The notes under the pieces are model-generated. The model saw nothing but the letters and a program-made list of their open reading frames with translations, was not told the DNA's origin and did not search any database. Shown in pieces: positions 18,302 to 28,355 of a stretch of DNA of 64,000 bases; the first letter of the stretch is position 1; each line of letters starts with the position of its first letter. Source of the DNA: Rickettsia helvetica (lineage in GTDB: Bacteria > Pseudomonadota > Alphaproteobacteria > Rickettsiales > Rickettsiaceae); assembly GCF_963970025.1 (NCBI RefSeq), contig NZ_OZ018776.1, positions 496,001 through 560,000 of the forward strand, in the 5' to 3' direction. The position numbers and the translations under genes were made by a program.

Positions 18302-19126
18302 ATGCAAAAAGTAGTAAAACTTAACAATATCAAAATAGGAAATGATTTACCGTTTGTCCTAATTGCAGGGCCTTGTCAGATTGAAGGAAAAGATCATGCG
18401 TTGTTTATGGCAGAAAAACTTGTTAAATTAACTAGCAAGCTTAAGATTCCATTTATTTATAAATCTTCTTTTGATAAAGCTAATAGAACTTCCATAAATG
18501 GGATTAGAGGACTTGGTATTGAGAAAGGTTTAGAAATTTTATCAAAAGTAAAATCTGAATTCGATTGCCCTATTGTTACTGATGTCCATTCAGAGAGTCA
18601 ATGTACCGAAACAGCCGAAGTAGCAGATATTTTACAAATTCCGGCATTTTTATGTAGACAAACCGACTTGCTGCAAGCTGCAGCAAAAACAGGTAAAATA
18701 GTAAAAGTAAAAAAAGGACAGTTTCTAGCTCCGTGGGATATGAAAAATGTACAAACAAAACTAGAAGCTTTTGGAGTAAAGGATATATTATTTACAGAGC
18801 GTGGTGCATGTTTTGGTTATAATAATTTGATATCTGATATGCGTAGTCTTGCAATAATAGCGGAGTTAAATGTACCTGTAGTTTTTGATGCGACGCATTC
18901 CGTTCAGCAGCCTGGAGGGCTAGGAGGTAGTACCGGAGGGGAAAGAAAATATGTAGAGCTACTTGCAAAGGCAGCAACTTCTGTAGGTATTGCTGGTATG
19001 TACATGGAAGTACATCAAGACCCCAATAACGCTCCAAGTGACGGCCCATGTATGATTAAGTTGGATAATCTAGAGTCCATTCTTATCAAACTAAAAAAAT
19101 ATGATAAAATTACAAAAGAAAAATAA
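18302..19126 (+). CDS. kdsA: 3-deoxy-8-phosphooctulonate synthase (KDO-8-phosphate synthase)
   Basis: This 274-aa TIM-barrel enzyme has the family landmarks LIAGPCQIEGKDHAL near the N terminus, a central LQIPAFLCRQTDLLQAAAKT, and FDATHSVQQPGG with the HS/QQPGG phosphate-site residues. It condenses phosphoenolpyruvate with arabinose-5-phosphate in KDO synthesis for lipopolysaccharide. The start at 18302 gives the usual length. Confidence 0.97.
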   Translation: MQKVVKLNNIKIGNDLPFVLIAGPCQIEGKDHALFMAEKLVKLTSKLKIPFIYKSSFDKANRTSINGIRGLGIEKGLEILSKVKSEFDCPIVTDVHSESQCTETAEVADILQIPAFLCRQTDLLQAAAKTGKIVKVKKGQFLAPWDMKNVQTKLEAFGVKDILFTERGACFGYNNLISDMRSLAIIAELNVPVVFDATHSVQQPGGLGGSTGGERKYVELLAKAATSVGIAGMYMEVHQDPNNAPSDGPCMIKLDNLESILIKLKKYDKITKEK

Positions 19127-19380
19127 CCTCAAATTTTACCTATCAAAATATATATAAATATCCCCTATTAATTCAATTTTAAAATAGAAGTAATAATTTT
19201 TTACAACATAAAAAATAGAAGTTTCTTATCCTCAGAATTTTACCAATTCACCTTTAAATCCTTGTTATAAATTTACTTATTCAGAAAATTTTTTAAATAG
19301 TATTAATATTTATTTATTCAACTTATAGATCAAAAATATTTTGATTTGTGGAAAGATAAATAATTTATAGGTGTAATGTT
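19127..19380. other. AT-rich intergenic region after kdsA
   Basis: 254 bp of very AT-rich sequence with no gene or repeat that I can support. Confidence 0.5.
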
Positions 19381-22300
19381 ATGAGAAAGATGGTAAATGC
19401 GATTGGTAATGTACTGTTTGGTACCCAAGCAGGAACAAGGTTTAAAAAATATAAATGATTTTTTGACAGAGTATTTTAATAATATTTTGGAACAAAAAAA
19501 CACTCCAAACTTAACTGTTCTTGAAGAATGTAATATATTAATGAAATTACGTAATATTAAGGATATATTAACTCCAAACACAAGCTTCATATCTAAGTAT
19601 GAATATAAAGATATTATAGCTTGGCTCTCTAATAACACTCGTTCTATATTTAATGAAACATTAATAAAACCAAATAGCGGGCTTGTGGAGTTTATCCATG
19701 TAACCGCTTTGGATTTTAGTAACTACCCCCTTTATAACGGAAGATATACAATATATAGCAAATTATTTAAGGAATAATAAGACTATAGAGCAAGTATTTT
19801 TGAACAATTGCGGTATAAATGATGAGCAAATAAAAATTTTAGCTGAGGTGTGTTTAGGCTTAACAAAACAATAACTAAACTTTCTTTAGTAAGTAATAAA
19901 GCAATAACTAATATCGGAATAAAAACTTTATTAGAGATAAAACATAATAATCAACATAAGCTAACAGAATTAAAAATCTCTCCTAATTTTAATGATAATT
20001 CAGAATTTCGGCTCATTTCTGAAATAGATATTTTTAATGAAAATTTTGTAAATGCATATTTAAAGAAAACAAAAGCTCAAAACATCGAGGATGAAATCGA
20101 AAATAAAAATTTGCAACCTCTTATAAATTTTTATGAACTGGAAAGACCAGGCATAAAGAACGGTAATAAGCTTGTTAATAATTTTTTTATATCTGATGAT
20201 GAAGGTGGCATTAATATTATAGAATGTCTAGGGGTTTATAGTAAAGAGATAGGTTCTATTCAAACAATCCTTAATTCATATATTTACTGGCAAATATTAG
20301 AATTAGCCGAAAAAGTTAGATTTTCAGTTGTAATTAGAGATAATAGTGCAAATGATATTGTGGATTCTACATATAAACAATTCACTAATATTTTTAGAGG
20401 TAGTAAAGGTAAGTTAACACCTGAAATTAAAAATGAACTAGAAAATGCTTTATCTTATATAATTTCTGTTGCTGATTATAAAACTGTGGAAGAAAAAAAT
20501 GCTAATATTGCTCTCATAGATGAACAGAAACGTAAAATCTTTGATATATTTGCTTCTTTCAAAGATAAAGAAGATGCTCTATCTAATTCTGCTTCCGATG
20601 CAAATCTTTCTACAACTATAGAGGCTATTTCTAAGAGTAAAAATGAAGAAGAAAAAAACATTAATATTACTGTAATAGATGAGCAGAAACATGCTAACTT
20701 GGATGCATTTGCTTCTTCCACCAAAGGTAAAGGAGATGCTCTACTTAATTCTGGTTCCGATGCGAATCCTCTTATAACTGAGGAATAAAAAAATCTTATA
20801 AGTATTGCGTTGAAATTAGAGCTACAAGATATTTTGAGTAAAAAAACCTTATATGAGCCATTGATCATCGAACATGTAAAGAAACTGATAAACCTATGTA
20901 TAAGACCCTTTTCAGATACACTTAATATTAAGGACTTAAGTCAAGGTAAATGGGCTACAATAAAAGAAGTATATATAAAACCACAAAAATCAGAAACACA
21001 GAAGCCAATTTTATCACAAGTTTTATCTAAATCAAGTAAAGGGAGAATATTTTAACTATAGGTAAAATTATTATAAACTTTTTTCAAGTCAATAAACATA
21101 ACATAAATAAGCCCATTTATTTCTTTTGATGAGCTTGATTTATGTTACCCATTAAATGCAGATATATTTTTACGTGATTATTCATTAATAAAACCTTATA
21201 TACCCAAAAAAATATTAAATAAATCACCGATACAAAAAACCGAAGAAAACTTTTTCATTGTTTTAAAAGAAATAGAAGAGCTTGAAGATACATATATTAA
21301 ATATTCTAATGATCACCTAAATATGGTTTGTTCATTTTTAGAAACTATAAGAAAATTTTATAAGGCAGAAAATATAAAAGATAAAATTTCTTTTCAAGAG
21401 GTATTAGGTCACTATGTATATTTCTTAAATCAGCAATGTAAAGCTTTATCTTTTTGTAAAAAACTTTATCCGCAATCACAAGATTTGCAGCCGCTGACGG
21501 GGGCAGTTGAAGAAGCAAAAAAATCTTAATTGAAGAAAATTTATTAGATAAAGCTATATTAGATATAAAATTAAAACCTTATCAAGTAACCGATAATGTA
21601 GAATCTAATAAAGAACAAAAAAAATATTATAAAGAAGCATTAGAATGGCTTGATAAACTTACGGGACCGCAAGCTGAGCATATTGTTATATCTATAAATG
21701 AAATAAAAGCCAATGCTTATTATTATTTAGGTATGATCTATGAAAATAGTAAATCGGAATTAGATTGGTTTAGAGCAATAAGAGAATATATTAATGCTCT
21801 AGAAATTGATAAAGATTTTAACTTTAGCTATGATCATGACACTTTTTCGGACATTTTTAGCAATATTTATAAAAAAATAGGTGACTTATTTTTAGCACTA
21901 GGGAAATGGTGTAGAAGTAAAAATGAAAATGGGAACGCTATCAAGTTGATTCATGAAGCAATGAAATATTTTAAAGTAAGTTTAAGTATAGCCGATATTG
22001 AGGATAGTAGTAGTATTCTTCATGAAATTTTTAGTATTTTAAAAAATAAATGAGAAGAAAAAGCACATTATATATCTTTAGAAAAAGATCTTCATATATC
22101 TGTAGCAGAATTTTTATTTAAATTAAATTTAATGCCAAAAGCAGGGCTTGAATATTTGAGAGCTGCAAGTAGAGTTGACAAAAATGAGAAAGAAAAACAA
22201 GAATTAGTATCAAAGGCTTTAAAAGCTTTTGATACAGATATGGCAAAAAATACTGCTTTTATACGTGCAATGCTTGACAAAGGCAAAATAGAGGATCTTA

Positions 22301-22845
22301 GTATGTTTGCCAAGGAGGCTGACAGAACAAAATTTTTAAGTGATACACAGACTATAATAAATGATTTTGTTTCACTGCCGGAGCTGCAAGCCAAGGAGTG
22401 GCCAAAAGTACAATAAAATCAAAATGAGCAATTAACTAATGATCAAAAAGAATTAACCAAACAGAATAATACACAGCAGCAAGCACAAAAAGAAGCTTTA
22501 ATTCAGCCGCAGCAAACACAACAGCATCAACAACAATCACAGCCAATGGACAACACCCCACTTCGCACTATAGAAAATATACAAAAACCAAATTACTGGT
22601 ATAGTGAAGATGATATAAAAAATATATTAGAAGCAAATATAGACAAAAATAAATTCTCTATAGTTACCCACGTTGATTTAGCAAAGCCTGAACAAGTAAG
22701 AGATGCACTTAGAGAGGGAGTATATGAGGATTTGAAGGAAAAAAAGTAAAGTTATACTTATGCCTATTAATACAGGGCATGCATATTAGGTAAGTATGGT
22801 GATTAGTAAAGATAATAATACAAATAAGATAATATTTACGTATAA
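19381..22845 (+). pseudogene. Broken large gene: LRR + TPR-like + Gln-rich linker + start of a Ulp1-like protease (5' part)
   Basis: Reading the plus strand with frame corrections gives one protein-like path. It starts at 19381 (frameshift near 19445), then runs LTEYFNNILEQKN, then a leucine-rich repeat region at 19740-19990 (ITEDIQYIANYLRNNKTIEQ, then NNCGINDEQIKILAE, then SNKAITNIGIKTLLEI). A 50-residue duplicated segment lies at 20485-20785 (two copies around DEQK...DAL.NS.SDAN). A helical TPR-like middle lies at 21150-22050, a Gln-rich linker at 22430-22545, and then WYSEDDIKNIL at about 22600. Stops or shifts lie near 19738, 19860, 20787, 21055, 21528, 22051, 22414, 22747 and 22787. The frame PINTGHAY continues up to the insertion sequence at 22846. 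It resembles a secreted effector but is dead. Confidence 0.7.
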
Positions 22846-22882
22846 TGTACTAGTTAGGAGTTGATCTGACAGTATTGAGTAA

Positions 22883-23962
22883 TCAGGCAGCTTGATAAGT
22901 TAAGGTCAAGTTGTCTGATATTGTCTCTATATTATCAATATTTTTATTAATTGCAATATAAAGAGAATCTTTAAAAGTTTGCATTGGCGTTTTACCGTAA
23001 CAATGTTTACCTGAATGAGTTCTTTCATTATTATAACCTACAAGCCAGTTATCTATATCAGTTTGTAGCTCTTCTAATGTAGAATAAAACTTTTTGCGGA
23101 ATAAAATGTGATAACATTCTTCTTGCATAGTTGTGTGGAATCGTTCACATATCCCATTAGTTTGAGGACTATAGGCTTTAGTTTTAGAATGATCTATATT
23201 TTCAATACCAAGATATAACTGATAAGCATGATGCTCAGGCTTGCCACAATACTCCGTTCCTCTATCTGTTAATATCCGAACCAGAGGAATATTATAGCTT
23301 TCAAAAAATGGTATAACCCTATCGTTAAGATGGTCTGCACTCGTTATAGCTGTTTTTTCTGTATAAAGTTTACAAATAGCAATAGAATAAGTATCAACGA
23401 AAGTTTGCTGATAAATACGTCCTATACCTTTTATATTCCCTACATAATAGGTATCTTGAGAACCAAGATAACCGGGATGTAAACTCTCAATCTCACCGCT
23501 TGCTTCACGTTTGTTTTTTACTTTTTCAAGAGCTGTTAACTGTATATCATTTAGAATAATACCGTCGCTTGCTACCTTATTTTCTAAAGCTTTTAAGCGT
23601 TTCTTAAAATTTTCTAAATCATGACGAAGCCAAACTGATCTTACGCCTCCTCCTGAAATAATTATTCCTTTCTTGCGTAGCTCATTAGCTGTACGTTCTT
23701 GACCATAAGCGGGATATTCAACTGCAATATTAACTATAGCATCTTCAACACTTGCTGGTACTCGGTTCTTTAAACAAGGCTTTCTTCTGCTCATCTCATA
23801 TAGCGCTTCTTCTCCACCTTGTTCATGAAGCTCTTTATAGCGGTAAAATGTATCTCGGCTATAACCCATTACTTTACATGCTTGCGATACGTTACCTAGT
23901 TGTTCTGCTAGTTGTAATAAACCAATTCTTGGCTTTATTATTTTTTGTTGGTATATTGTCAT
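22883..23962 (-). CDS. Transposase of the IS481-like element, copy 1
   Basis: This 359-aa protein has an N-terminal helix-turn-helix (LGNVSQACKVMGYSRDTFYR, about residues 20-39), a second winged HTH-like region, and an integrase-type DDE catalytic core. The acidic residues lie in QQTFVDTYS, VRILTDRGTEYCG and NGICERFHTTMQEE. It cuts and joins the element ends. The frame is intact, identical in protein sequence to copy 2, and so probably active. The family resemblance to ISRpe1 of R. peacockii is from memory. Confidence 0.92.
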   Translation of the reverse strand: MTIYQQKIIKPRIGLLQLAEQLGNVSQACKVMGYSRDTFYRYKELHEQGGEEALYEMSRRKPCLKNRVPASVEDAIVNIAVEYPAYGQERTANELRKKGIIISGGGVRSVWLRHDLENFKKRLKALENKVASDGIILNDIQLTALEKVKNKREASGEIESLHPGYLGSQDTYYVGNIKGIGRIYQQTFVDTYSIAICKLYTEKTAITSADHLNDRVIPFFESYNIPLVRILTDRGTEYCGKPEHHAYQLYLGIENIDHSKTKAYSPQTNGICERFHTTMQEECYHILFRKKFYSTLEELQTDIDNWLVGYNNERTHSGKHCYGKTPMQTFKDSLYIAINKNIDNIETISDNLTLTYQAA

Positions 23963-24002
23963 CTGACAGTCTCCTTTTTTTAGAGGTTGTTAAATTTTTG
24001 CC

Positions 24003-24032
24003 GGGTACGAGTATATCTTTTTTTTCGTACCC
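24003..24032. other. Hairpin within the insertion sequence, upstream of the transposase
   Basis: 'gggtacga' and 'tcgtaccc' form an inverted repeat around a T-run, just before the right inverted repeat. It could limit read-through into the transposase. Copy 2 has one changed base in this stem. Confidence 0.5.
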
Positions 24033-24071
24033 AACAACTTCTTACTGTCAGATCAACTCCTAACTAGTACA

Positions 24072-24502
24072 CGTATAATGATCCTCTGGGCAGATCGTTA
24101 AATGATCGTCCTGACTTAATAGAACTTATTACTGAGGTTTATCCTGATGCAAAAATAATAGACTTACAAATTCTACAACAAGATAATACTTGGGACTGCG
24201 GAGTTTTTATATGCGATGATTTAATAAGACAATCTCAAAGTTTGGAAATTCTCTCTACGGAGCAATGTATAGGACAAGGGCTAAATTTAAGAAAATCTCA
24301 AGCTGAAACATTAAAACAAAGTTTAATAGCTCAACAAGCCCAACAACAACATATTTATATTATGGTAGATAGTAATGCTTCAGATGACGAAGAAGATGGG
24401 AATAATAACGGTAATAGTAATGAAATGGTGTGTCCTCCTTACGGTGATAATGACGAAGTTGAGGTAGGTGGAGCAGCTATGCAACCTAATGATCAACATT
24501 AA
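24072..24502 (+). pseudogene. C-terminal part of the broken Ulp1/C48-like cysteine protease
   Basis: This continues the reading of the gene cut at 22845: FTYN before the element joins DPLGRSLNDRPDLIELITEV after it. The catalytic Cys (24197-24199) lies in the pattern QQDNTWDCGVFICDDL, with Gln exactly six residues before Cys, as in Ulp1-type (clan CE) proteases. The presumed Asp is at 24080-24082, and the His (22778-22780) lies before the insertion in PINTGHAY. A stop (TAG at 22787) replaces what is usually Trp. The tail is acidic/Asn-rich and ends at 24502. Clan CE enzymes remove ubiquitin or ubiquitin-like proteins in host cells. Without the interrupted 5' part this piece cannot be functional. 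Confidence 0.75.
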
Positions 24503-24561
24503 AAGTTTGACGTTGCGATATCATTCCTGCGATAGGCTTGCTTGTGTAGACCTGGTTTATG

Positions 24562-24706
24562 TCATTTCCGCGAAAGCAGGAATCTAGAAATGAGCGTCAC
24601 CTTATGACTTGATCACGGGGTTTTATATCACAGACTATGTTCTAAGATCCCGCGATCAAGTCGCAGGATGACAAAAGGTTACTGGATTCCTACTTTCGCG
24701 GAAATG
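24562..24706. repeat. Nested palindromic elements
   Basis: Outer arms 'gtcatttccgcgaaagcagg' and 'ttcctactttcgcggaaatg' enclose a complete inner element: 'gtcaccttatgacttgatca' to 'gatcaagtcgcaggatgac'. The inner element belongs to the family seen at 7786. Confidence 0.8.
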
Positions 24707-24749
24707 ACATCGGCATTCTAATAACAATGCCCACTCGCAATACTTGCAT

Positions 24750-25085
24750 TTATACCGAGAAAGAATTACCACAGCCGCATTTTGCTTTAGCTTGCGGATT
24801 ACTAACGTTGAAATATGAACTGCCTAGCTCTTCTATAAAATCAAGAGTGCAATCCAGCATAAATTTTTGAGAGATAGGATCAATAATAATTGTAGCATTA
24901 TGTTTAGTAATGACATAATCATCTTGTTCTATATTATCTTTTGAGACTAATTCATAATTATACATAAGACCTGAGCAGCCGCCGCTATCAACCGAAACTC
25001 TCAGTACTAAATTCTTATCTTTTTCTAGCTCTATTAACTTGTGAACTCGCTGAAAAGCTCTATCCGTAATTGTTATCGTCACCAA
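24750..25085 (-). CDS. erpA: Iron-sulfur cluster insertion protein, HesB/ErpA family
   Basis: This 111-aa protein carries the three conserved cysteines of A-type Fe-S carriers: C37 in SGGCSGL and C103, C105 in KCGCGNSF. It delivers Fe-S clusters to apoproteins. ErpA is the best match by length and by the C-terminal CGCG pattern, but IscA cannot be excluded. It is transcribed away from the dgt-like gene, with a palindromic repeat between them. Confidence 0.9.
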   Translation of the reverse strand: MVTITITDRAFQRVHKLIELEKDKNLVLRVSVDSGGCSGLMYNYELVSKDNIEQDDYVITKHNATIIIDPISQKFMLDCTLDFIEELGSSYFNVSNPQAKAKCGCGNSFSV

Positions 25086-25146
25086 AATTACCTTGTAAAA
25101 GTCTCATAAATTATATAGCATAATGAATATTTTTCAAGTATACTCG

Positions 25147-25273
25147 TATACTCGATGAACTTCAAAAATTGGCGTCGTCGTTCTACAAGAGCTTCGGTTC
25201 TCACGTATTAAGTATATGCTGCGATCCTCGCCTTGTGAACTCCTTGCTCTTTTTAAAGTTGATCTTCATATGC
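25147..25273. repeat. Palindromic element, 'atactcgatgaacttcaaaaatt' family (copy 1)
   Basis: About 127 bp. The arms begin 'actcgatgaacttcaaaaat' and end 'gctctttttaaagttgatct'; inner sequence 'ctcacgtattaagtatatgc'. The same family occurs at 28208 and is split by the insertion sequence at 53345/54591. Confidence 0.75.
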
Positions 25274-25309
25274 CGATTATTTATTTACAAAAAGTAATAA
25301 AGGATAACG

Positions 25310-26461
25310 ATGCTAGCTTCATACGCTTCTGATCCTCTGAAAAGTAGGGGAAGATTATATAAGGAAATCCCAACATCTTATAGAAACGAGTTTGAACGTG
25401 ATCGTGATCGCATTATACATACTAATGCATTTAGGCGTTTGCAATATAAAACTCAAGTTTTCATTAATCACGAGGGAGATCATTACAGAAATAGGCTAAC
25501 TCATTCTCTAGAGGTTTCGACTGTTGCACGTTCAGTTGCTAATACTTTAAATTTATCAAGTGATTTAGCTGAGACAATAGCACTTGCTCACGATCTTGGG
25601 CATACGCCTTTCGGTCATGCGGGAGAGAGAGCTTTAAATGAATGTATGAGAGAGTATAATGGCTTTTCCCATAATGCTCAATCTTTAAAGATATTAACAC
25701 TACTTGAAAAAAGATATGCGGCTTATAATGGAGTGAATTTAACATGGGAAGTATTAGAAGGAATAGTAAAACATAATGGTCCTATAACCAATGAAATAAA
25801 TGAATATATAGCAGAGTATAATAAGCAAAATGATTTAGAACTTGATACGTATGCATCAGCAGAGGCTCAAATAGCAGCACTTGCCGATGATATTAGCTAT
25901 ATTTCGCATGATTTAGAAGATAGTATCGGTGCTAAAATTATCGATTTTAATAGTCTTACTGAACTTAAATATATTGATCAGCATGTTTTTGAACTCAAGT
26001 CAAAATTTAAAAATATTAGCTCCTCATGTCTGATTTATGAGGTAGTACGTAAGCTAATACATGAGTTAATTACCGATTTATTATGGCAAACAAAAGAAAA
26101 TTTAAATAAAGAAAAAATTACTAATATAGACGAGATACGTAACTTGAATTATCAGATAGTGGATTTTACGGAAAAAACTAATGAACATATTAAGGAAACT
26201 AAGAAGTTTTTACATGAGCGAGTTTATAAAAGTAATAAAATTACGGCCATCCGCCTTAAATGTACTAAAATCGTACAAGGTCTGTTTAAGGTTTATATGG
26301 ATGATATTAATTTATTACCGGTTAATTGGAAAATGCTAATAGACTCTAATGAAACATATAGTAAAGCTAGAGTTATTGCCGATTATATAGCAGGTATGAC
26401 TGATCGTTTTGCCATTCAGGAATATAATCAACTTTGTTCTCTGAATTTTAATAATATCTAA
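25310..26461 (+). CDS. dgt: Deoxyguanosinetriphosphate triphosphohydrolase-like protein (HD domain)
   Basis: This 383-aa HD-domain hydrolase has H65 in NRLTHSLEV, then H94-D95 in LAHDLGHTPFGHAGE (the metal-binding HD), and a later Asp in ALADDISYISHDLEDS. The N-terminal RDRIIHTNAFRRLQYKTQVF is typical of the dGTPase-like family. Members cleave dNTPs to deoxynucleosides and triphosphate; the exact substrate of this subgroup is not certain. argS follows 10 bp later. Confidence 0.92.
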   Translation: MLASYASDPLKSRGRLYKEIPTSYRNEFERDRDRIIHTNAFRRLQYKTQVFINHEGDHYRNRLTHSLEVSTVARSVANTLNLSSDLAETIALAHDLGHTPFGHAGERALNECMREYNGFSHNAQSLKILTLLEKRYAAYNGVNLTWEVLEGIVKHNGPITNEINEYIAEYNKQNDLELDTYASAEAQIAALADDISYISHDLEDSIGAKIIDFNSLTELKYIDQHVFELKSKFKNISSSCLIYEVVRKLIHELITDLLWQTKENLNKEKITNIDEIRNLNYQIVDFTEKTNEHIKETKKFLHERVYKSNKITAIRLKCTKIVQGLFKVYMDDINLLPVNWKMLIDSNETYSKARVIADYIAGMTDRFAIQEYNQLCSLNFNNI

Positions 26462-26471
26462 AAACTTAATT

Positions 26472-28205
26472 ATGAATATATTTAATCAATTGAAACAAGA
26501 TATAATTGCAGTAAGTCAGCAATTATATAATAATCAAGAAATAGCAAATACTGCTACTATTGAAACACCGAAAGATAGTTTTAACGGTGATTTATCAAGT
26601 AATATTGCAATGATTATTGCTGCTAAAGAAAGTATTTCTCCTCGGGAAGTGGCTTTAAAGTTTAAAGAAGTACTTATAACATTACCTTATATTGCAAGTA
26701 TAGAAATAGCAGGACCGGGCTTTATTAATTTCACTATAAAAGCTGATAGTTGGCAGGCATCGATAAAAGATATTTTACAGCACGAAGAAAAATTTTTTGA
26801 AATTGATATAGATAAAAGCAGAAATATTAACATCGAGTATGTTTCGGCAAATCCCACCGGTCCAATGCATATAGGACATGCTAGGGGTGCAGTATATGGT
26901 GATGTGCTAGCAAGAATTTTGCAAAAGGTAGGTTACTCTGTTACAAAAGAATATTATGTTAATGATGCAGGCTCACAAATAAATGATTTAGTTAGTACAG
27001 TATTATTACGTTATAGAGAGTCTTTAGGCGAAAAAATTACTATCCCTACCGGTTTATATCCTGGAGAATATTTAATCCCGCTCGGGCAAATTTTAGCGAA
27101 AGAATACGGTAATAAATTATTAACGATGGATGAAGCGGAAAGGTTCAAAATAGTCAAAAATTTTGCCGTAGAAAAAATGCTTGATTTAAATAGAAAAGAT
27201 TTAGAAGATCTCGGTATTAAACATAATATATTTTTTTCTGAACAGTCATTGCATGATAAAGGCGAGATAGAGGAAACAGTTAAATTACTTACCGGTATGG
27301 GGTTAATTTATGAAGGAACGCTCTCTGCTCCTAAAGGTAAAGTTCACGATAAATGGGATAACAGAGTTCAAAAATTATTTAAATCTACTAAGTATGGTGA
27401 TAGTCAAGATCGTCCTATAGAAAAAGCTGACGGAAGTTGGTCTTATTTTGCTTCCGATCTTGCATATGCTAAGGATAAAATAGATAGAGGAGCGAGTCAC
27501 TTAATCTACGTACTTGGTGCGGATCATAGCGGATATGTTAAAAGAATTGAGGCAATAGTTAAGGCTCTAGGCAAAGAGCAACAGGTTAAAGTAGACGTTA
27601 AAATCTGTCAATTGGTCAATTTCGTTGAAAACGGTGTGCCGGTTAAAATGTCAAAACGTCTTGGGAGCTTTGCTAGTGTGCAAGATGTAAATCATGAGGT
27701 GGGGAAAGATATCATAAGATTTATGATGTTGACTAGACAAAATGATAAGCCGCTTGATTTTGATTTAGTAAAAGTAAAAGAACAATCAAGAGAAAATCCT
27801 ATCTTTTACGTACAATATGCCCATGTAAGAACAATATCGATTTTATCGAAAGCTATGGCACTAATGCCGAAATATTATAATGACTTTGAAGAAGGTAAGT
27901 ATGATTTATCTTTATTATCATCAGAAGAAGAGATTGAAATCATAAAACTTTTAGCTGCGTGGACAAAAACATTAGAAGCATCTGCAAAATATTTTGAACC
28001 GCATCGCATCGCATTTTATTTAATAAACTTAGCTTCAAAATTTCATTCTATATGGAATTTCGGTAAAGAAAATAGAGACTATAGATTTGTAATTGAAAAC
28101 AATAAAGAATTAACTCTAGCACGCCTTGCTCTTGCTAAAGCTATACAAAAAGTTATAGCTAGCGGCCTTGAAGTGATAGGTGTAGAACCGATGAACAAAA
28201 TGTAA
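26472..28205 (+). CDS. argS: Arginyl-tRNA synthetase
   Basis: This 577-aa class I synthetase has HIGH at residues 133-136 (SANPTGPMHIGHARGA), an Arg-tRNA-type N-terminal domain before it, and VKMSKRLGS as the KMSKS loop. It charges tRNA-Arg. The gene follows the dgt-like gene closely and precedes a SPOR-domain gene, the gap holding a palindromic element. Confidence 0.98.
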   Translation: MNIFNQLKQDIIAVSQQLYNNQEIANTATIETPKDSFNGDLSSNIAMIIAAKESISPREVALKFKEVLITLPYIASIEIAGPGFINFTIKADSWQASIKDILQHEEKFFEIDIDKSRNINIEYVSANPTGPMHIGHARGAVYGDVLARILQKVGYSVTKEYYVNDAGSQINDLVSTVLLRYRESLGEKITIPTGLYPGEYLIPLGQILAKEYGNKLLTMDEAERFKIVKNFAVEKMLDLNRKDLEDLGIKHNIFFSEQSLHDKGEIEETVKLLTGMGLIYEGTLSAPKGKVHDKWDNRVQKLFKSTKYGDSQDRPIEKADGSWSYFASDLAYAKDKIDRGASHLIYVLGADHSGYVKRIEAIVKALGKEQQVKVDVKICQLVNFVENGVPVKMSKRLGSFASVQDVNHEVGKDIIRFMMLTRQNDKPLDFDLVKVKEQSRENPIFYVQYAHVRTISILSKAMALMPKYYNDFEEGKYDLSLLSSEEEIEIIKLLAAWTKTLEASAKYFEPHRIAFYLINLASKFHSIWNFGKENRDYRFVIENNKELTLARLALAKAIQKVIASGLEVIGVEPMNKM

Positions 28206-28207
28206 TT

Positions 28208-28330
28208 GTATACTCGATGAATTTCAAAAATTGGCTATGTTGTTCTACAAGAGCTGCGGTTCTCACGTATTAAGTATACGTTGCGGTCCTCGCCTTGTGA
28301 ACTTCTTGCTCTTTTTGAAATTGATCTTTG
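28208..28330. repeat. Palindromic element, 'atactcgatgaa' family (copy 2)
   Basis: Closely matches the copy at 25147 ('ttctacaagagctgcggttc', 'cctcgccttgtgaacttctt'). It contains an open frame in phase with the following SPOR gene, so a longer start at 28281 would take residues from the repeat. Confidence 0.75.
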
Positions 28331-28355
28331 TCTACTAATTTTTCGTTTACTAAAT

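Larger units (their letters stand above)
22846..24071 (-). mobile_element. Insertion sequence, IS481-like (ISRpe1-type), copy 1
   Basis: 1226 bp. The ends begin TGTACTAGTTAGGAGTTGAT and terminate with the inverse, about 29 bp of inverted repeat with TG/CA tips. A 7-bp direct repeat 'cgtataa' flanks it (22839-22845 and 24072-24078). It differs from copy 2 (53365-54590) at one base that I could find (C at 24026, T at 54545), so transposition is recent. It interrupts the LRR-protease gene. Confidence 0.92.

Noticed and set aside
23752..24063. A plus-strand frame inside the insertion sequence (also at 54271)
   Set aside because: It is antisense to the transposase N terminus, with no family resemblance and no start signal.
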